A DNA stretch of 64,000 nt from Uranotaenia lowii (GCF_029784155.1 NW_026597533.1:1-64000); one strand, 5' to 3'. Numbered from the stretch's first letter, positions 1-13,587 are shown. Numbers and translations: made by a program. Notes: generated by a model not told the origin, from the sequence alone.

Positions 1-1343
1 ATATAAATAAAACATTGTTTGTTACAGGTCGCCTTTTAACTTTAATTCCATGAAGAAAAATTATAAACAAATCTTGGGCATGGATTCTCTCCTATCACTT
101 TATTTCTACGATTAAGATTCAAAAGTTTTTATATATTTTTGTCTCTGATAGTTATTTATTCTTAGCTACATGCTTCTCATCTTTACCCGACCAGCTATGA
201 GGCGCTTAAAAACGGACGTTTTTACTCAATTAATAGTTTCGAGGAAACGCGCTTCAAAGTTATCTGAAGGTGCTAAATTTCTCATGTATTTTTCCGAATT
301 CGAGTAATTACAAAATGAAAAAAAGATTTATTAAAAATCAGAGTTTCCCTTCGGATATAGATTGAGAGTGGAATCATAAGTATACTGAACTGATGATATT
401 TCCATTTGCACTCCTCTGATCCTGAGGGCCCCAAATGAAATTAAATAAATATGTTTGAATATTGTTCTTTATAGATCACACAAATCAATACACTACAATT
501 ACTTACAATAGAATCCGGGACAACGAATAATCTTTCATATTATGACAAATATAAAACCTTAACTATTTCGACTAGCTGATCTAAACCACATATTTTCAGT
601 TCCTGGTCTCAAAATGCGCCTCAAGGTATACTGTAGAATTAAGAGCTTGTTTAATGCTAACGCTAACGAAACTTTCCCTGTAGCTTGCTTTAAGTGCCAT
701 CTATATAAAGTTTTCGACTATCAACAGAGCTTCGATGTACAACGTCAGCAGAAATCACTTTTTCAAGAAATCACAATCGGAAAAGTTATCTTCTAAACTG
801 AACAAAATAGTGGGAACAAACATGCATATTTCACTAGTCGTTATACTTTGTTGAATTATAAAAAAAAGGATTTTTTTTTTTAAATCTGAAATGGATACTA
901 TAAGAAACGAAATTTATACAAGCAAAACCGAGGGGAAATTTCAGTGTGTTCTGAAAAGTTCATATATTTATATCGAAATTTCAATCAATTGTTATGTATC
1001 AGGGAGGCAGATAGCGAAGTTTTCGTACTCATACAAAAGTAAACTAAAGAATTTGCTACAGAGTGTACTTAGCTTGTTATGTCTGTTGGTGGTGAGAATC
1101 TCCAAATCAAACGCTAACGCTAGCGAAGATCAGAACCGCATGCGATGTTTTTCCGTGCCATCTATATTTATTTTTTTCGGTTTTCTTCCGATTCTTTAAA
1201 AACAAACACCACGTCATCCGACGACCAATATTTTGAAAATTAAAAACACAATAAATCTTAATTTAAAAGCCCATCCTTTCAAATTTCGCACTGTTTGGAT
1301 TTGCGTACACTTAAACCATCGATTTCACGTAACCTTTAAAACT

Positions 1344-2129
1344 ATGAATAACGAAAACCGGCACAAATTGATTTTTTCTTTTCTACGAGACGAAACGCGT
1401 TCAGTATGACACCACAGACAAACAGCCGATCTCAATCCTGGAATCTCCTTGTGTGATTTGGCGAAAAAGTTCAAGACGAACCACAGTACAGCCTGATTGC
1501 CAAAACCAGCCCAAGGAAGTTGTACGAGCAAGTGTTGACCAAGTACAACGGATGCATTTTCATGGTCGACGGAACTTACGTCAAAATGGATTTTGGACAA
1601 ATACCCGGTAACAAATTTTACCTTGCGAAGCGTAAAGGGATTGTTGCGGGTAGATTCAAGTTTGTTTTCGCAGATAAATTTGCTCGTAAGTTGATGATTT
1701 GGCAAGGGATCTGTAGATGTGGGAAGAAGTCTAAGATTTTCATCACTGGGGACACAATGAATGGAAATGTTTACAAAGAAGAATGTCCCCAGAAGAGGGT
1801 TTTGCCATTCATTCGGTCCCACAAAGGTCCGGTGAAGTTCTGGCCAGACCTGGCAAGCTGCCACTACTGCCGGGATGTCGTTGAGTGGTATAAGAAGATC
1901 AAGATCGATTTTGTTGAAAAAGGTATCAATCCACCAAACTGTCCGGATTTTCGTCCCATCGAGAAATGTTGGGCAAACTGAAGAAATGTGGCAGAACCAT
2001 GAAAAACCCCGCAAATTGAAAAGTGGTGAAACAAGATGGCGGATGAGGTTACCAGCAGTACTGTGCAGAAAATGATGGGTGGTATCACAAAAACAAGTTC
2101 GAAAATTCATCCGAAAAGCTGACGAATGA
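1344..2129 (+). pseudogene. Tc1/mariner superfamily DD37E transposase, degenerate
   Basis: Seen: the ORF 1520-1981 has the order VDGTYVK (first catalytic D), LMIWQGICRCGKKS, FWPDLASCHY (second D) and PPNCPDFRPIEKCWA (E). Exactly 37 residues separate the second D from the E. Known: DD37E is a mosquito-associated branch of the IS630-Tc1-mariner superfamily of cut-and-paste transposases. An upstream ATG at 1344 starts an N-terminal remnant (MNNENRHKL), with stops before a helix-turn-helix-like stretch DLNPGISLCDLAKKFKTNHS around 1427-1490. Part of the DNA-binding domain appears deleted before residue 1 of the long ORF. After 1981 the frame shifts twice; the usual tail (ADEVTSSTVQKMMGGI, then QVRKFIRKADE and stop at 2127) is still readable. 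The element cannot make an intact transposase. Terminal inverted repeats were not found by eye. It lies antisense to eag within intron 1. Confidence 0.85.
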
Positions 2130-2289
2130 TTTTTTTTTTTAATTTTATTTTTTTTTCCTTAAAGTGCAATAAAAATCCTACAAAATGACATTTTTACTTT
2201 TGTTGTACGTTATTCTATTGCGGAGAAATGATCTATTTCTTAACTTAATTTCTTCTGTATGTATTCGTTTGGGTCCAGAATGCGTCGTT

Positions 2290-2357
2290 ATTGAGACTTT
2301 CAATGTGTGAATTGAGGCGTGACAAGTGAGAAGTGAGACGTGTGGAATGAGACATGT
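2290..2357. repeat. Purine-rich GTGAGAAGTGAGACGTG repeat, left block
   Basis: Variants of GTGAGAAGTGAGACGTGTGG recur in short steps. It is separated from the right block by a LINE-like fragment, suggesting one tract that was interrupted. Confidence 0.6.
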
Positions 2358-2359
2358 GA

Positions 2360-2607
2360 AGTAATAATTATCAATAATAAATTCGAAACGCAAACTTTTT
2401 CTATAAAATATCGAAGAAACTTTAAAAGCCAAACATCGAACTGGTTTACATTAATAGCATCCACGCTAGGAACACGAGAAGCGCGGGAAATATGTTTTTT
2501 TTACAACGCGAACAAAAACATCATTTGTGCAAAATAGCCTACTATATCGTGGATTAAATCTCTTCAATACACAATAATCAAACATGCTAGAAATTTAAAA
2601 TTAAAAA
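2360..2607 (+). pseudogene. Non-LTR retrotransposon (LINE) 3' fragment
   Basis: The stretch 2375-2475 matches 7742-7840 closely (FETQTFF-like, then NIELV-IN-IHARNT when the frame is followed). A short match GCTAGAAATTTA at 2586-2597 corresponds to 7864-7875. The frame is broken. This is a decayed copy of the same LINE family as 7399-8381, sitting inside the purine-rich tract. Confidence 0.6.
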
Positions 2608-2955
2608 CAGTGAGAAGTGTAGCGTGGGGCGTAAGACGAGAGAGGTGATTCCAGAGACATGAAAAATCAGTGAGACGCACGAAGCGAGAAATGAAAAGTA
2701 AGTAGCGAGACGAGAGAAATGAAAAATGTAACATGATAAAACAGAAGCATGAAATGAAATGTGAGAAGGGACAGTGTGACGTGGAAATTGAGAAGTGAGA
2801 CCTGGGGAGTGAGATGTGGGACTTGAGAAGTAAGGAATGAGAAATGTGGCGAGAGACGTGAGAAGTGAGATGTGAGTCGTGAGACGTAAGATGTGAGAAG
2901 GAGATGTTTGATATGAGAAGTGAGAGTTAAGATGTGTGACGTGAGAAGAAAAATG
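2608..2955. repeat. Purine-rich GTGAGAAGTGAGACGTG repeat, right block
   Basis: About 350 bp of imperfect GTGAGA-, GAAGTGAGAC- and GACGTGAGAAGTGAGATGTGAG-type units, almost without T in runs of purines on the plus strand. The minus-strand ORFs across it (2587-2958, 2667-2966) are Ser/His/Thr-rich translations of the repeat, not genes. Confidence 0.75.
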
Positions 2956-3080
2956 CATTCATTCAAACCATCAAGAAGTATTGCGTTGTTCGATGTTATT
3001 TTTTTCAGTCACATGATATATTCCTATTTCTTGTAATAATCTTAAAATTTGTTTAAGATAAAAAACGGAATTCTCGATTT

Positions 3081-4320
<1,240 letters not shown>

Positions 4321-5117
4321 CGTCTAGTAAAAGGACAATCGTGTTCGTATGAGAAAATTTATTGTAAAATACATTTACTAAATTTACAAAAAAAAACTTA
4401 TTGTAGTTTTTTTGTTTTGTCCGAACCCAATTTTAAACTTTTTCTGACATTTAAGCTGGCTGACCTAACCTTTACCTAACAAAAAAATTCGATGAGTGAA
4501 ATTTAAACGTTTTCAAGAGTATTTTACAAAACAATCACATTCAAAAGTGTGGAATTCACAGGGCTTTACATTTAGTTGCATCTTTTCCAGATAGGAAACT
4601 GAATTATTAAAATAGCCTCATCGAGAAATGATACCGTTCCATGTTTCCTCTCGTTCCCTACGAGGTTTTGAGCATCTGAGATTAGTCAACTGGAAGGACT
4701 GAATTTTATAATCCCTATGACATATTTTGTAAAATTTTCAACCAAGTGTATCTATGTTTTGAATTCAATGTAAGTAAGGCTTATTTTAAGTTTAGATTAA
4801 GTAATCAGTCTGTATGATATTAATTTGTTGAAGACAGCGATCAATAAACAAATATTTATCAATAAAAATGCATTGCTTTTCCTAAAATTATTATTTAACC
4901 AATAGTGTTGGTATGGAGTATCCAAACCAGAATAAAGTTTGTGTGTGTTTTTACGGTAATATAAAACGTTGAGCGTTGTTAAGCACGAAATTATAAATAT
5001 TTATCCAATAATTTCCTCATACAAGGTTTTTCTTAAATGAGACAACTAAGTATACGTGTACGTGGAAATCAGACCTAATCTTCCTGTGGCTTATTTCTTT
5101 TGAATTGGAAACGCGTA
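4321..5117. other. AT-rich sequence, no gene seen
   Basis: No ORF of note, no recognised repeat boundary and no RNA gene. Confidence 0.5.
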
Positions 5118-5119
5118 TA

Positions 5120-6073
5120 CCTTCAAACGGGGCATCATGCAACAGCGGGGTTCGATGCAACATTTATATAACACTACATTGAATCAATTTTTAATTTAAT
5201 GTATTGTAATAAAGTTATCATTTAATGATAACAAAATGATGATGGCATAATTTCTCGCATCTTAAGCTAGTTGTCTTAAGTTTTTTATTTTTATGTAAAA
5301 TTTGAAAAATCGAGCAATAAATGTACAAATTTTAACATTTTTTGATGCCGAAAAAAACTTTACCCAGTATGACGGATCGGCTTGATGAAATTACCTACAA
5401 ACTTTTTACAGGTTTCCTCATATTATACCAACATTGTTGGTGTAAAAATATTTTTCGAACAATCACCCAATTTTTTTAAATGAATATTTTTAATATTCAG
5501 TTAGGTGTCTGGGGTTAAATGCAACAAAATGCAAATCAAAGAAATACCTTGTAAATCTCGTTTCCATGTGTTGGAATATGAATGTTTTGAATCACGCGTT
5601 TGTAAACATTTAAATTTCATTCATCCAAACATTTATTTTTATGATTTCAGCTTTTAGTATTTTTCGTAGTATTATTCAACCCCTAAATGTATGCAGCATC
5701 CTTAATTTCAGAAAAAAATGTGAAAATTTGTTTTTACAGACCCAAAAACTACTGCAATTGGTGTTGTCATGCGTAATGGTCTTTAAGACATCGCAAATAT
5801 ATTAAAAATTATGAATTTTCGTACGTGTTCATAAGATTTTTCATTAAAAACAAAGTTTGTTGCAAGTTACCCCATTTTCTAAGAAGGGTGAAAATCGCAT
5901 GTTTTTAGAAAATTAAAAATAACTGAAGAAACCAATATTTTTTTTAACTACGCCAATTTGATGTCCCAGTATCCTTAAAACTTTTGATGCATAAAGGATA
6001 CGATTAACTATGAACATAAGTTTTTTAGAAGCTATTGAAGTTGAAAATTGTTGCATGTTGCCCCAGTTGACGG
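5120..6073 (-). mobile_element. MITE D (CCGTCAA..GGGG termini), full copy
   Basis: The 954-bp element starts CCTTCAAACGGGGCATCATG and ends CCCCAGTTGACGG, flanked on both sides by TA. The interior is the reverse complement of 36294-37224 along its whole length, for example GCCAATTTGATGTCCCA here against TGGGACATCAAATTGGC there. It has no coding capacity. The TA target and size suggest a non-autonomous Tc1/mariner-type element. Confidence 0.88.
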
Positions 6074-6291
6074 TATATGTATATATCGTTTTAATTGCTG
6101 AAAACCTCTCTAAACTGTTTCCGAACGTACGAAGTCTTTTGCGAGATAAGAAATTTGCAGTGCAGTTAAAGTTTCTTTAGTAAAATAACAATTTTGGAAA
6201 CATCAAAACTAGCGAATTGTGTTACTTTGAAGGAGCATTTTGTTTACCACCACATTCTTACGAACGCCGCAATGTTTTGGATTATGATAAT

Positions 6292-7378
6292 ACTAGCTGA
6301 TCCCATACGAACTCCGTTTCGCTTTCAACTTGGAATATGTCATGAACAGTTTGTATGAAAGTCAATTGCCAAGCATTTTCCAGATGCACTTCCGAATTCA
6401 TTGTTAAGTTATAACTGCATAATTATTGGACGATCACTTTTTCTGTCGTCTGCTACTTAATTCGAAATCAGGAATCAATTGACCGGTCCAAAAAAAATCC
6501 CGTGTATAAATTTCGACACGATAGTTGCATAACAACGCAATTATTGTCAAAAAGTGAAACCCCTCCCTTTCGGTGGCCTCTTATACAATCTTTGATATCA
6601 AAAATCGATTGGCATTCCCTCAAAACTACCGTGTGAAAATTTTCAAAGCAATCCATTGTATAATAACGTCAATATTGCTAAAGACAATGAAAAATTAATT
6701 TATATGAACGACCCCTTTCGTCGACCCCTGGCAAAACATTTGACATCTGAAATCGATTGCCCGTCCTCGAAAACTACCGTGTGCAAATTTTCATTCCAAT
6801 CCGATGTATCATAAAGACGATATTGCAAAAATATTGAAAGGTTAATATGGGCGACCCTTTTTGCCGGCCCTTACACTGAATTTAATACCTGAAATCCATT
6901 GTTTGTCTTTAAAAACTCTCGTGTACCAATTTTCATCTGAATCCGATGTGTAATAACGACAATATCGCATCAACAATGAATAGTTAGTATGGACGACCCC
7001 TTTGGCCGACCCCTGATTTTTGTTTGGATAAGTGAAATCAATTGTTTGTCCCTAATAACTCCTATGTGCAATTTTTCATCAAAATTCGATGTATAGGAAC
7101 GTCAATATCACTAAGATATTTAAAAGTTGTTATGGACGACCCCTTTGGCCGACCCCTGACCCTGAATTTAATATCTGGAATCGATTGCTCGTCCTTCAAA
7201 ACACTCATGCGCAAATTTTCATATCAATCCAATGTATAAAAACGTCAATATAGTAAAAACACTGAACAGTTCATATGGACGATCCCTTTTGCCGACCCCT
7301 GACACAAAATTCAATACCTGGTATCAATTCCTCATCTCACAAAATCCCTATGTGCAAATTTTTGTCACAATCCAACGA
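6292..7378. mobile_element. ACTAGCTGA-headed element with 142-bp tandem units (Helitron/Helentron-like?)
   Basis: It starts ACTAGCTGATCCCATACGAA. The interior is a tandem array anchored on GACCCCTTTNGNCGACCCCTG at 6711, 6853, 6995, 7137 and 7278, a period of 141-142 bp. A second element with the same head and its own tandem array lies at 20611-21790. Read on the minus strand the end is CTAG followed by T, as in rolling-circle transposons. Helentron-type elements are known to carry central tandem repeats. No hairpin or second terminus could be confirmed, so the class is tentative. Confidence 0.5.
6560..7375. repeat. Tandem repeat, ~142-bp unit, 5-6 copies
   Basis: Each unit contains TTTAATACCTGAAATC-ATTG-TTGTC, AAACT--CGTGTGCAAATTTTCAT, CAATCCGATGTATAA--ACG-CAATAT and the GACCCCTTT anchor. 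The copies are clearly diverged, so the array is old. Confidence 0.85.
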
Positions 7379-7398
7379 AAAATACAATAAATGACACT

Positions 7399-8381
7399 CA
7401 GATTGAACAAGTGTCACAAATGAAATACCTCGGACTCTGTATCGATGGAAACTTAAAATGGGGCGGTCACATAAGTAAGATTTGTAAAAAAAATAGCACC
7501 TTACGTATTTGCTTTACGAAGAGTACGTCAAAATATAAATGAATCATCAGCATGGAAAATATGTTATGCCTACATTCAATCCCATCTGATCTATATGAAC
7601 TCTATCTGGGGCTGCGCAGCTGAAACACGCCTGCAACGACTAAAAATTCTACAAAATAAAGCTATAAAACATATAAGAAGATTACCGACCTTATTTTCCA
7701 CTACATTGTTATACAGCACCAGAATACTACCTCTGGAAATGCTAAATAAATTTGAAACGCTAACATTTTTCTATAAAATATCAAAAAACCTTTTTAAGTC
7801 AAACATCGAACTGGTTCACATTAATAACATCCACGCTAGAAACACACCAATAGAAATAAAAAATGCCAGAAATTTAGATACATTTAAGAAAACTCTTAAG
7901 TCATATCTTTTCAACCCACCTTAGGTCAATTCAGCCTAGAGAGGTGTCAACCCACCTTGACGAAGCCTTACGGTACAAAGATAGTTTGGTTAGTCGAGGG
8001 GTTCGATGCCTCTTTGCTTCGCCGAAAAAACTTTTTAATTCTTGCTTTGCACTCCTAAGACAATCTTCAAAAGCAACGCGACGTAGGCGCGGTAAAACCT
8101 ACTTACATGGACTCTTGGGAGAAAAAGGATAGGAAATTATCCTTGAGCTTTCCTTCCATTATCCTATCTTACCCTTCCATTATCCTATCTTATCCAACGC
8201 TTTTCCTTGTAGCAAAGTAGAAATGTGAAATGTAAACACTAGCCGGCAACCCAGAGCATCCCTCGGAAGAAAGCAAAGGAAAAGTGTTTTCACGTACACA
8301 TCTGTAAAAGCACTGGCAGGAGCAGTTGACAACAGTCTTCAGACTAATCCAACTTTCAAGAAAACTGTTAATAAAAAAAAA
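7399..8381 (+). pseudogene. LINE ORF2 C-terminal part and 3'UTR (CR1/Jockey group)
   Basis: Seen: VSQMKYLGLCIDGNLKWGGHI (split across a short fragment), then after frameshifts the intact stretch at 7595-7924 with GCAAETRLQRLKILQNKAIKHIRRLP and LLYSTRILPLEMLNKFETLTFFYKI. Known: these are the post-RT motifs (YLG-IDxxLxWxxHI; LQ-LQNKA-K-I) of CR1/Jockey-group non-LTR retrotransposon reverse transcriptases. The copy is 5'-truncated, lacks the catalytic RT core and is frameshifted. After the stop at 7924 a ~450-bp 3'UTR follows, with a small direct duplication CCTTCCATTATCCTATCTTA (8151-8196), ending in an A-rich tail near 8370-8381. It abuts the tandem-unit element on its left. Confidence 0.75.
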
Positions 8382-8439
8382 TGCGCCTATGAGTATGCAA
8401 TGGAAGTAGAGTAGTAGACAAAATTTCAGAGTTCATTTT

Positions 8440-8735
8440 GTCTGACCCTTATAAACTGTGAAATGGAAACTAATAAGGCCAAAAAAACCATTGAACTTTT
8501 ATCTTTAGATTTTGCATGATTTTTGCCAAGGATTAAGTCACCCTGATTAATGGATCAAGTCTCCTTTAATAAAGGATCAAGCCTCTTTTAACTTCCAAAT
8601 TTGACTTTTTTGTAGCATATTAACTTGAAATTACACGCGGTCAGAAAATTTAAAAGACGATGATCTGCTATTTTTTTTTTTCAAAAAAGATATGATAAAC
8701 ATAAGAAAAATGGATCAAGTATCCCCATTCTCTCC
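8440..8735 (+). mobile_element. MITE B, truncated copy (one end only)
   Basis: It contains GGATCAAGTCTCC, GGATCAAGCCTC and the terminal block GGATCAAGTATCCCCATTC then TCTCC, as in the full copies. The opposite terminus is missing. Confidence 0.65.
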
Positions 8736-9589
8736 TATCATTAGTAATTTTATATAAACTACTTAGATGCGCGCGCAGTGTCACTCTAATTTTTAACTTC
8801 GATAACTTTATACCATGATGATATTTTTTGTTCGAAAAACCTTGACAATAAAAAGTTTCTATAAACTGAGGAAGTTGAAATTTTGTTTAGCTAACGGTCC
8901 AATTTAAAAACCTAATCGACTTGCAGATGGTTTTGAAAGACGGCATTGAACTGATTTCTTAACGAAAAAAACTTCTTTGTTCCATAGCTTCTTTCTTCCG
9001 TGGTAGTTTTTTTTTCTGGTTTCATATTGAACTTTTCTTTTATTTATTTAAGTTCTTTCGAACCGTATATTGAACATCCGCGCACAACAGAAAATAAAAT
9101 GTTTTAAATATTTGCTAAGTATTTTTTGCAACAGTTTTTGTATGAAAAAAGTGAAATTTTATTTTTTATTTTTTATTCTTACACATAATTTCCAATCGTT
9201 AAAAATTATGAAATGAAAGATTAAAGCAAGTTTGAATTAATTGAATTTCGGTTTACGCAATGTTAGATAGTACGCTTTACACTCAAGTTCTAACAGAACT
9301 TTTTAAAGCGGCAATTTTTGTTTCCCCAAAGAAAATTACAAGTTTATGTATCTATGTTTGCCCGTATTCACTCGATGGATAACATTCTGACTAAAAATTT
9401 TTTACATTGTGCTTTCACAATTTTAGGAAAAAATAAAGTTTATTATAGTTTCAGGAAAGAAGATTAACTCAAACATACTTTTCCTTACGGTTTTATTCTA
9501 GAGTTTTCTGAATGGGTTCTTGCAACGCACACTGGTGTTAAGCTAGTAGGATATAAATTTGGAATTTGCTTCATCATCTAATACAAGAA
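8736..9589. other. AT-rich sequence, no gene seen
   Basis: No ORF, RNA gene or recognisable repeat end was found. Confidence 0.45.
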
Positions 9590-9892
9590 AAAAAGTTGTT
9601 CTTTCACATTCATTAACCCGTTTGCTTTTAAATGCTTTTTGGTATCATCAGTTGAGCTGTTTGTTTACGAGCCTTGAAAAAATAGATATTTTAAGATTTT
9701 GCAATTAGATTTTTACTAACAGAAAAAAATAGTCAAATACAAACCAATTTTTTTATTTTCAATCAAAAGCCTTTCAAACGTAGAAAACAGTTTTCAAAAA
9801 TTCAAACTATAGACTGAGTAATTGATGATAATTTGGAAAATTTTAATGTTTGACAAATTTACCCCGGTGATCAAAGTTACCCCGTTTTACGG
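9590..9892 (+). mobile_element. MITE A, truncated (one end)
   Basis: It matches the last ~300 bp of the full copy at 12300-13243 (GAGCCTTG, TTTCAAACGTAGAAAACAG, TTACCCCGGTGATCAA). It ends TTACCCCGTTTTACGG followed by TA. The other end is absent. Confidence 0.75.
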
Positions 9893-12297
9893 TAAATGAA
9901 GTTCAACGAACAGGAATTCATTGAAAACTATTACAACGAACGATAATTGATAATTTTTGAAGATATACATATTTTTCTAGGACATGTGAAAGTTGAAGTA
10001 TGGTGTAACTTATTTTTCGAATTTGAGCCGTTTTGAGTCAATTGAATAAGTTTTAATTAACCCTTCGTTTCATGATTTTTTATTTTTCCTTAAAAATCAT
10101 TTTAAACAGTTGAAAATGATGAGTACATCAAGAAAAAAAATTAAAATAAAATACGATTTTTCCATTTTTCCATACATTAATTGTTGCAAATTTGTTACTT
10201 TATGAAACGAAGGGTTAAATATAGAAAAATCTTTTGCACCAGCTGTAGATTGAAATATGAAGAAACGATCGGTACACTTAACTTTAAATTTATGATTTTG
10301 GCACTTACATCCCTCTGATCCTGAGGGTCTGAATTGCGTTCATCCTATTCGAGCCAGAATGAACAATAAATGTTTGTATCGTTTAGTTTCCGTTACAATG
10401 TTTACTTGGAATGGTCGGCAGGAAAGTGGAAACTACTCTAGTTCGAACTATTTCAGCTACAGTAAAAAAAACAGTGGAAAACCCACTGAGACGAACAAAT
10501 GTACATGAAATGTAATTGATCCAAAATTAGTGGTCACGAATCGTTCATTTGACTGGTCCACATTTGTAAGGGGTGCTTTTTCTAACATTTTTTTCAACGT
10601 GGCGCCCCCTGGATTGGTGGTATGAATTTTTGAAAGTTTCAGCTCATTTGGTTGAAGCATGAGATTTTGCTAAACGAAAAAAGTACTTGTACATAAATCC
10701 AATTATACCACAAATTTGAAATCTTTTTTTTCAGTCTCGCCTGGAAGATAAACAAGTAAAAAATAGAAAATTTAATGTCTTGCACTTTAGATGACTGACG
10801 AACTGTGAAAGCTGTAAACCAGTCAGTGTTATGTAACGTTTTACACAATGAATGAATGAATATTTATACAAAGGACCAAATGCGACAATAGGTTCCACAA
10901 AGTTGATGCTTTGATTTGATTGCATCGGGAATTGTGTCATTACACGAAATCTGTCGTGGAGTGATACAAAGTCTAATACGTTGTTTTTGAATCGAAGGAG
11001 GACAATTCGCTAAATAGTTTAGCCTAAATTTACCGTAACTTCGACAAAATTAAAAGTTTTGAGTAATTTTGAAAGTCAAGCTTCAGGAGACAGAAAACGT
11101 TATCAAAAAAACCTTGATTTGGAAATATGTTCGTTAACGCGTTCGCATGTGGCGACCTAAAATTGAAGTCGATGATCATCTTTATTGGACGCTATCTCGA
11201 AAACCGCCTGAATTAATTTGTTCATGAAAACATTACATTATTAGACAGCTTCACTGAAAATTTAATGAATTTACACCCATGCATTCGGAGTTATTTGCAA
11301 ATCAAAGTTCATGTTCAGCTTTATTCTATTGGTTGTATTGTACCCATTTCTATGCTGTTGCTTTGCATAAAAATGTATAGACACAATTCATCTATTTATT
11401 TGAAAGTTTTTATATGAAATCTGACTAACGCAAAACGATAAAAAAAGTAACACTAATGAAGTGGTTGACTGTGGAATTTTACTTCAGTTCATTAACATTT
11501 TAATTATACGATATGCTCCTTGTGATATGCAATATGTGTGACCTTGTCGCTCTTTCGGTACAGCATGGAGCATGATAAGGTCATTAAAAGTTCCTCGGCT
11601 GATGTGTATCGGCCGTAGTGGCTTGACATGTCTCGTAAGTTTAGCCCCAGCACGTATCTAGTGACAAACTTTAAGGCTGCCCGATAGTCTGGATATCGTC
11701 CATACATATCTATGTAGCATGTGAAATGTGAATGTGTTGGTGAGTGAGTGTGGCTTCGGATGTTCGAGAACCTCAACTTCGATGGGGAAGGCAACGCGTA
11801 CGAAATGCGTGTCATTTGCCTTGCGACACATGAACCATGTTATTAGTCTTACACAACTATCCAATTGCGACACGTCTCTGGAAGACGAAACGCAATTTAA
11901 TACTCTTTATAGGATAATGTCAACTTTTAGTTGATTGGTTCAGTACAAGCAAAAATAGAAAGCAAAAAAAAATACCACCCCAGCAGGAGAAAAGTTCGTG
12001 TTCGACAAAACAATCGCCCGAAATGAAGACAAATTACCTCTCCAAGCATGGAAGAAACACTCCATCAGCGCTAGTAGTGAGTGCCCGAAAACACGACAGG
12101 CTTGAGCGATTGCAATCTAATTTTAATTCCTTAATTTATGGGCTTTTTCGCACTTAGACAAATACATAAGCTGCCAAGTTTCCGACGGGTAGTGTTCAAC
12201 TCTACAGTAGTACCTTGAACCCCTAAATACGTTTTTGATAGTCTTGTAATTTTCAATATCTGGATGTTTTCTGAGATGCTATGTTGGAAATTTTTGG
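9893..12297. other. AT-rich intergenic or intronic sequence, nothing assigned
   Basis: Short ORFs on both strands (10457-10940, 11504-11934) show no domain or codon signal that I recognise. The 10230-10390 interval shares CCTCTGATCCTGAGGG and nearby sequence with 360-480, suggesting an unclassified dispersed repeat. The 11500-11900 block is less AT-rich and free of known repeats, so it is the best candidate here for conserved non-coding DNA. Confidence 0.4.
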
Positions 12298-12299
12298 TA

Positions 12300-13243
12300 C
12301 CGTAATCCGGGGTAATATTGATCACTTTTTTCAATATATTTCGATTATTTTATCTGTTAAGGGGAATGTTGAATGTTTAATATTTTTAAAACCAGTACTT
12401 AACTCCTATGAACGTAGAACATGGATGCAGAAATTTATTAGACCTCTTTTAATTTGATTTAAAAATCGTTTTCGTCTCTGTTCAGAATATGATGCTTCGG
12501 GGTGACATTGATCAGTCTCTAATCTGACGGTTTCAACGAGTTTTCTTGAACATAAAGGATACAAAACATCTTAATAATACTTATAAATGCTAGTTTATCA
12601 ATTTAACCTTGATTTTTACCGTGTTATTTTTTAAAAAAATTTCATAATCGAAAAAAGAACTATGATGCTGCCTACATTTAGGGGCAAAAATAATTATAAT
12701 TGCTAAATAGTTTGAGCTTTAAAATACAAATGAAATTTTACCTTCACACATTTCTATAGGCCCTCCCACTATTTCTTTTTTCATTTTTTCTTCAAAGTTA
12801 ACGATTTGATAGGGTTCCTCTGCATTTGTCCAATACGGGCTTACTCTTGGAAAATGTCCTTATTTTATAAATATTAAAAATTTACCATTAAATGATCATA
12901 AAAATAGCACTCTATCTGTTCATATAGAAAGAAGAAAAGTTGTTCTTCCTCATTAAACAACTCGTTTCCTTCTAAATACTTTTTAGTATCATCGGGAGTG
13001 CTGTTTGTTTCCGAGCCTTGGAAAAATATAAATTTTAAGATTTTTAAATTAGATTTTTTACTAACAGAAAAAAATTTCAAATACATTCCAAATTTTGCCT
13101 ATTTGATACTCAATTCATAGGCTTTCAAACGTAGAAAACAGATTTCAAAAATTCAAACTAACGACTGAGTTATTGATGATAATGTGGAAAAGTTTATTTT
13201 TGGTCAAATTTACCCCGGTGATCAATGTTACCCCGTTTTACGG
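12300..13243 (+). mobile_element. MITE A, full copy
   Basis: The 944-bp element begins CCGTAATCCGGGGTAATATT and ends GTTACCCCGTTTTACGG, with TA on both sides. Next to each terminus sits a TGATCA block. The interior matches 41733-42622 in reverse orientation and the residual sequence of 48902-53273. No ORF of coding quality. Confidence 0.9.
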
Positions 13244-13587
13244 TACCTTTAATTTTCAAGGTTTAAGCTTCTCCTGAAGTTGGAATAAAACACCAACTTT
13301 AAGAGTTGAGCTCTGTTAAATCTATTGAATAAAACACACATGTTTTTTGCTTACTTCAAAGCTTTGGGTGAACTAAAAAAATATATTTCATTGCACAAAC
13401 AATACTTCACAGCAGCGTAAATATGATTTGCATAGTCTCATTGATAAATTTTTATTGTAGAACCCAAAGACGTAGAAAAAAACATTTTAAAATTTTTCAG
13501 CCCATTTTAAAATAACAACTGAGTGAAAATCTTTTTGCTTTGGTGTAAGTGTCTGACACCAAACAATTACAAGTTGGAAAAAACCAC

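Larger units (their letters stand above)
1..3080 (-). other. eag intron 1 (5' part), repeat-bearing
   Basis: Inferred from the donor at 3086: everything below it is intron until an exon outside the window. From 1 to about 1250 it is AT-rich with no recognisable gene. The short ORFs 614-796 and 891-1199 look random. A weak direct similarity links 640-720 and 1105-1185 (shared GCTAACGCTA and GTGCCATCTATAT). A CTCTGATCCTGAGGG motif at 413-428 recurs at 10313-10328. The interval also holds a DD37E transposase relic, a purine-rich repeat and a LINE fragment, annotated separately. Confidence 0.75.

Noticed and set aside
2587..2966. Minus-strand ORFs rich in Ser, His and Thr
   Set aside because: They translate the purine-rich repeat, and two frames stay open for the same reason.
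11504..11934. Overlapping ORFs of 68-103 aa on both strands
   Set aside because: Opposite-strand overlap and lack of any recognisable motif argue against coding; noted only as a repeat-free block.
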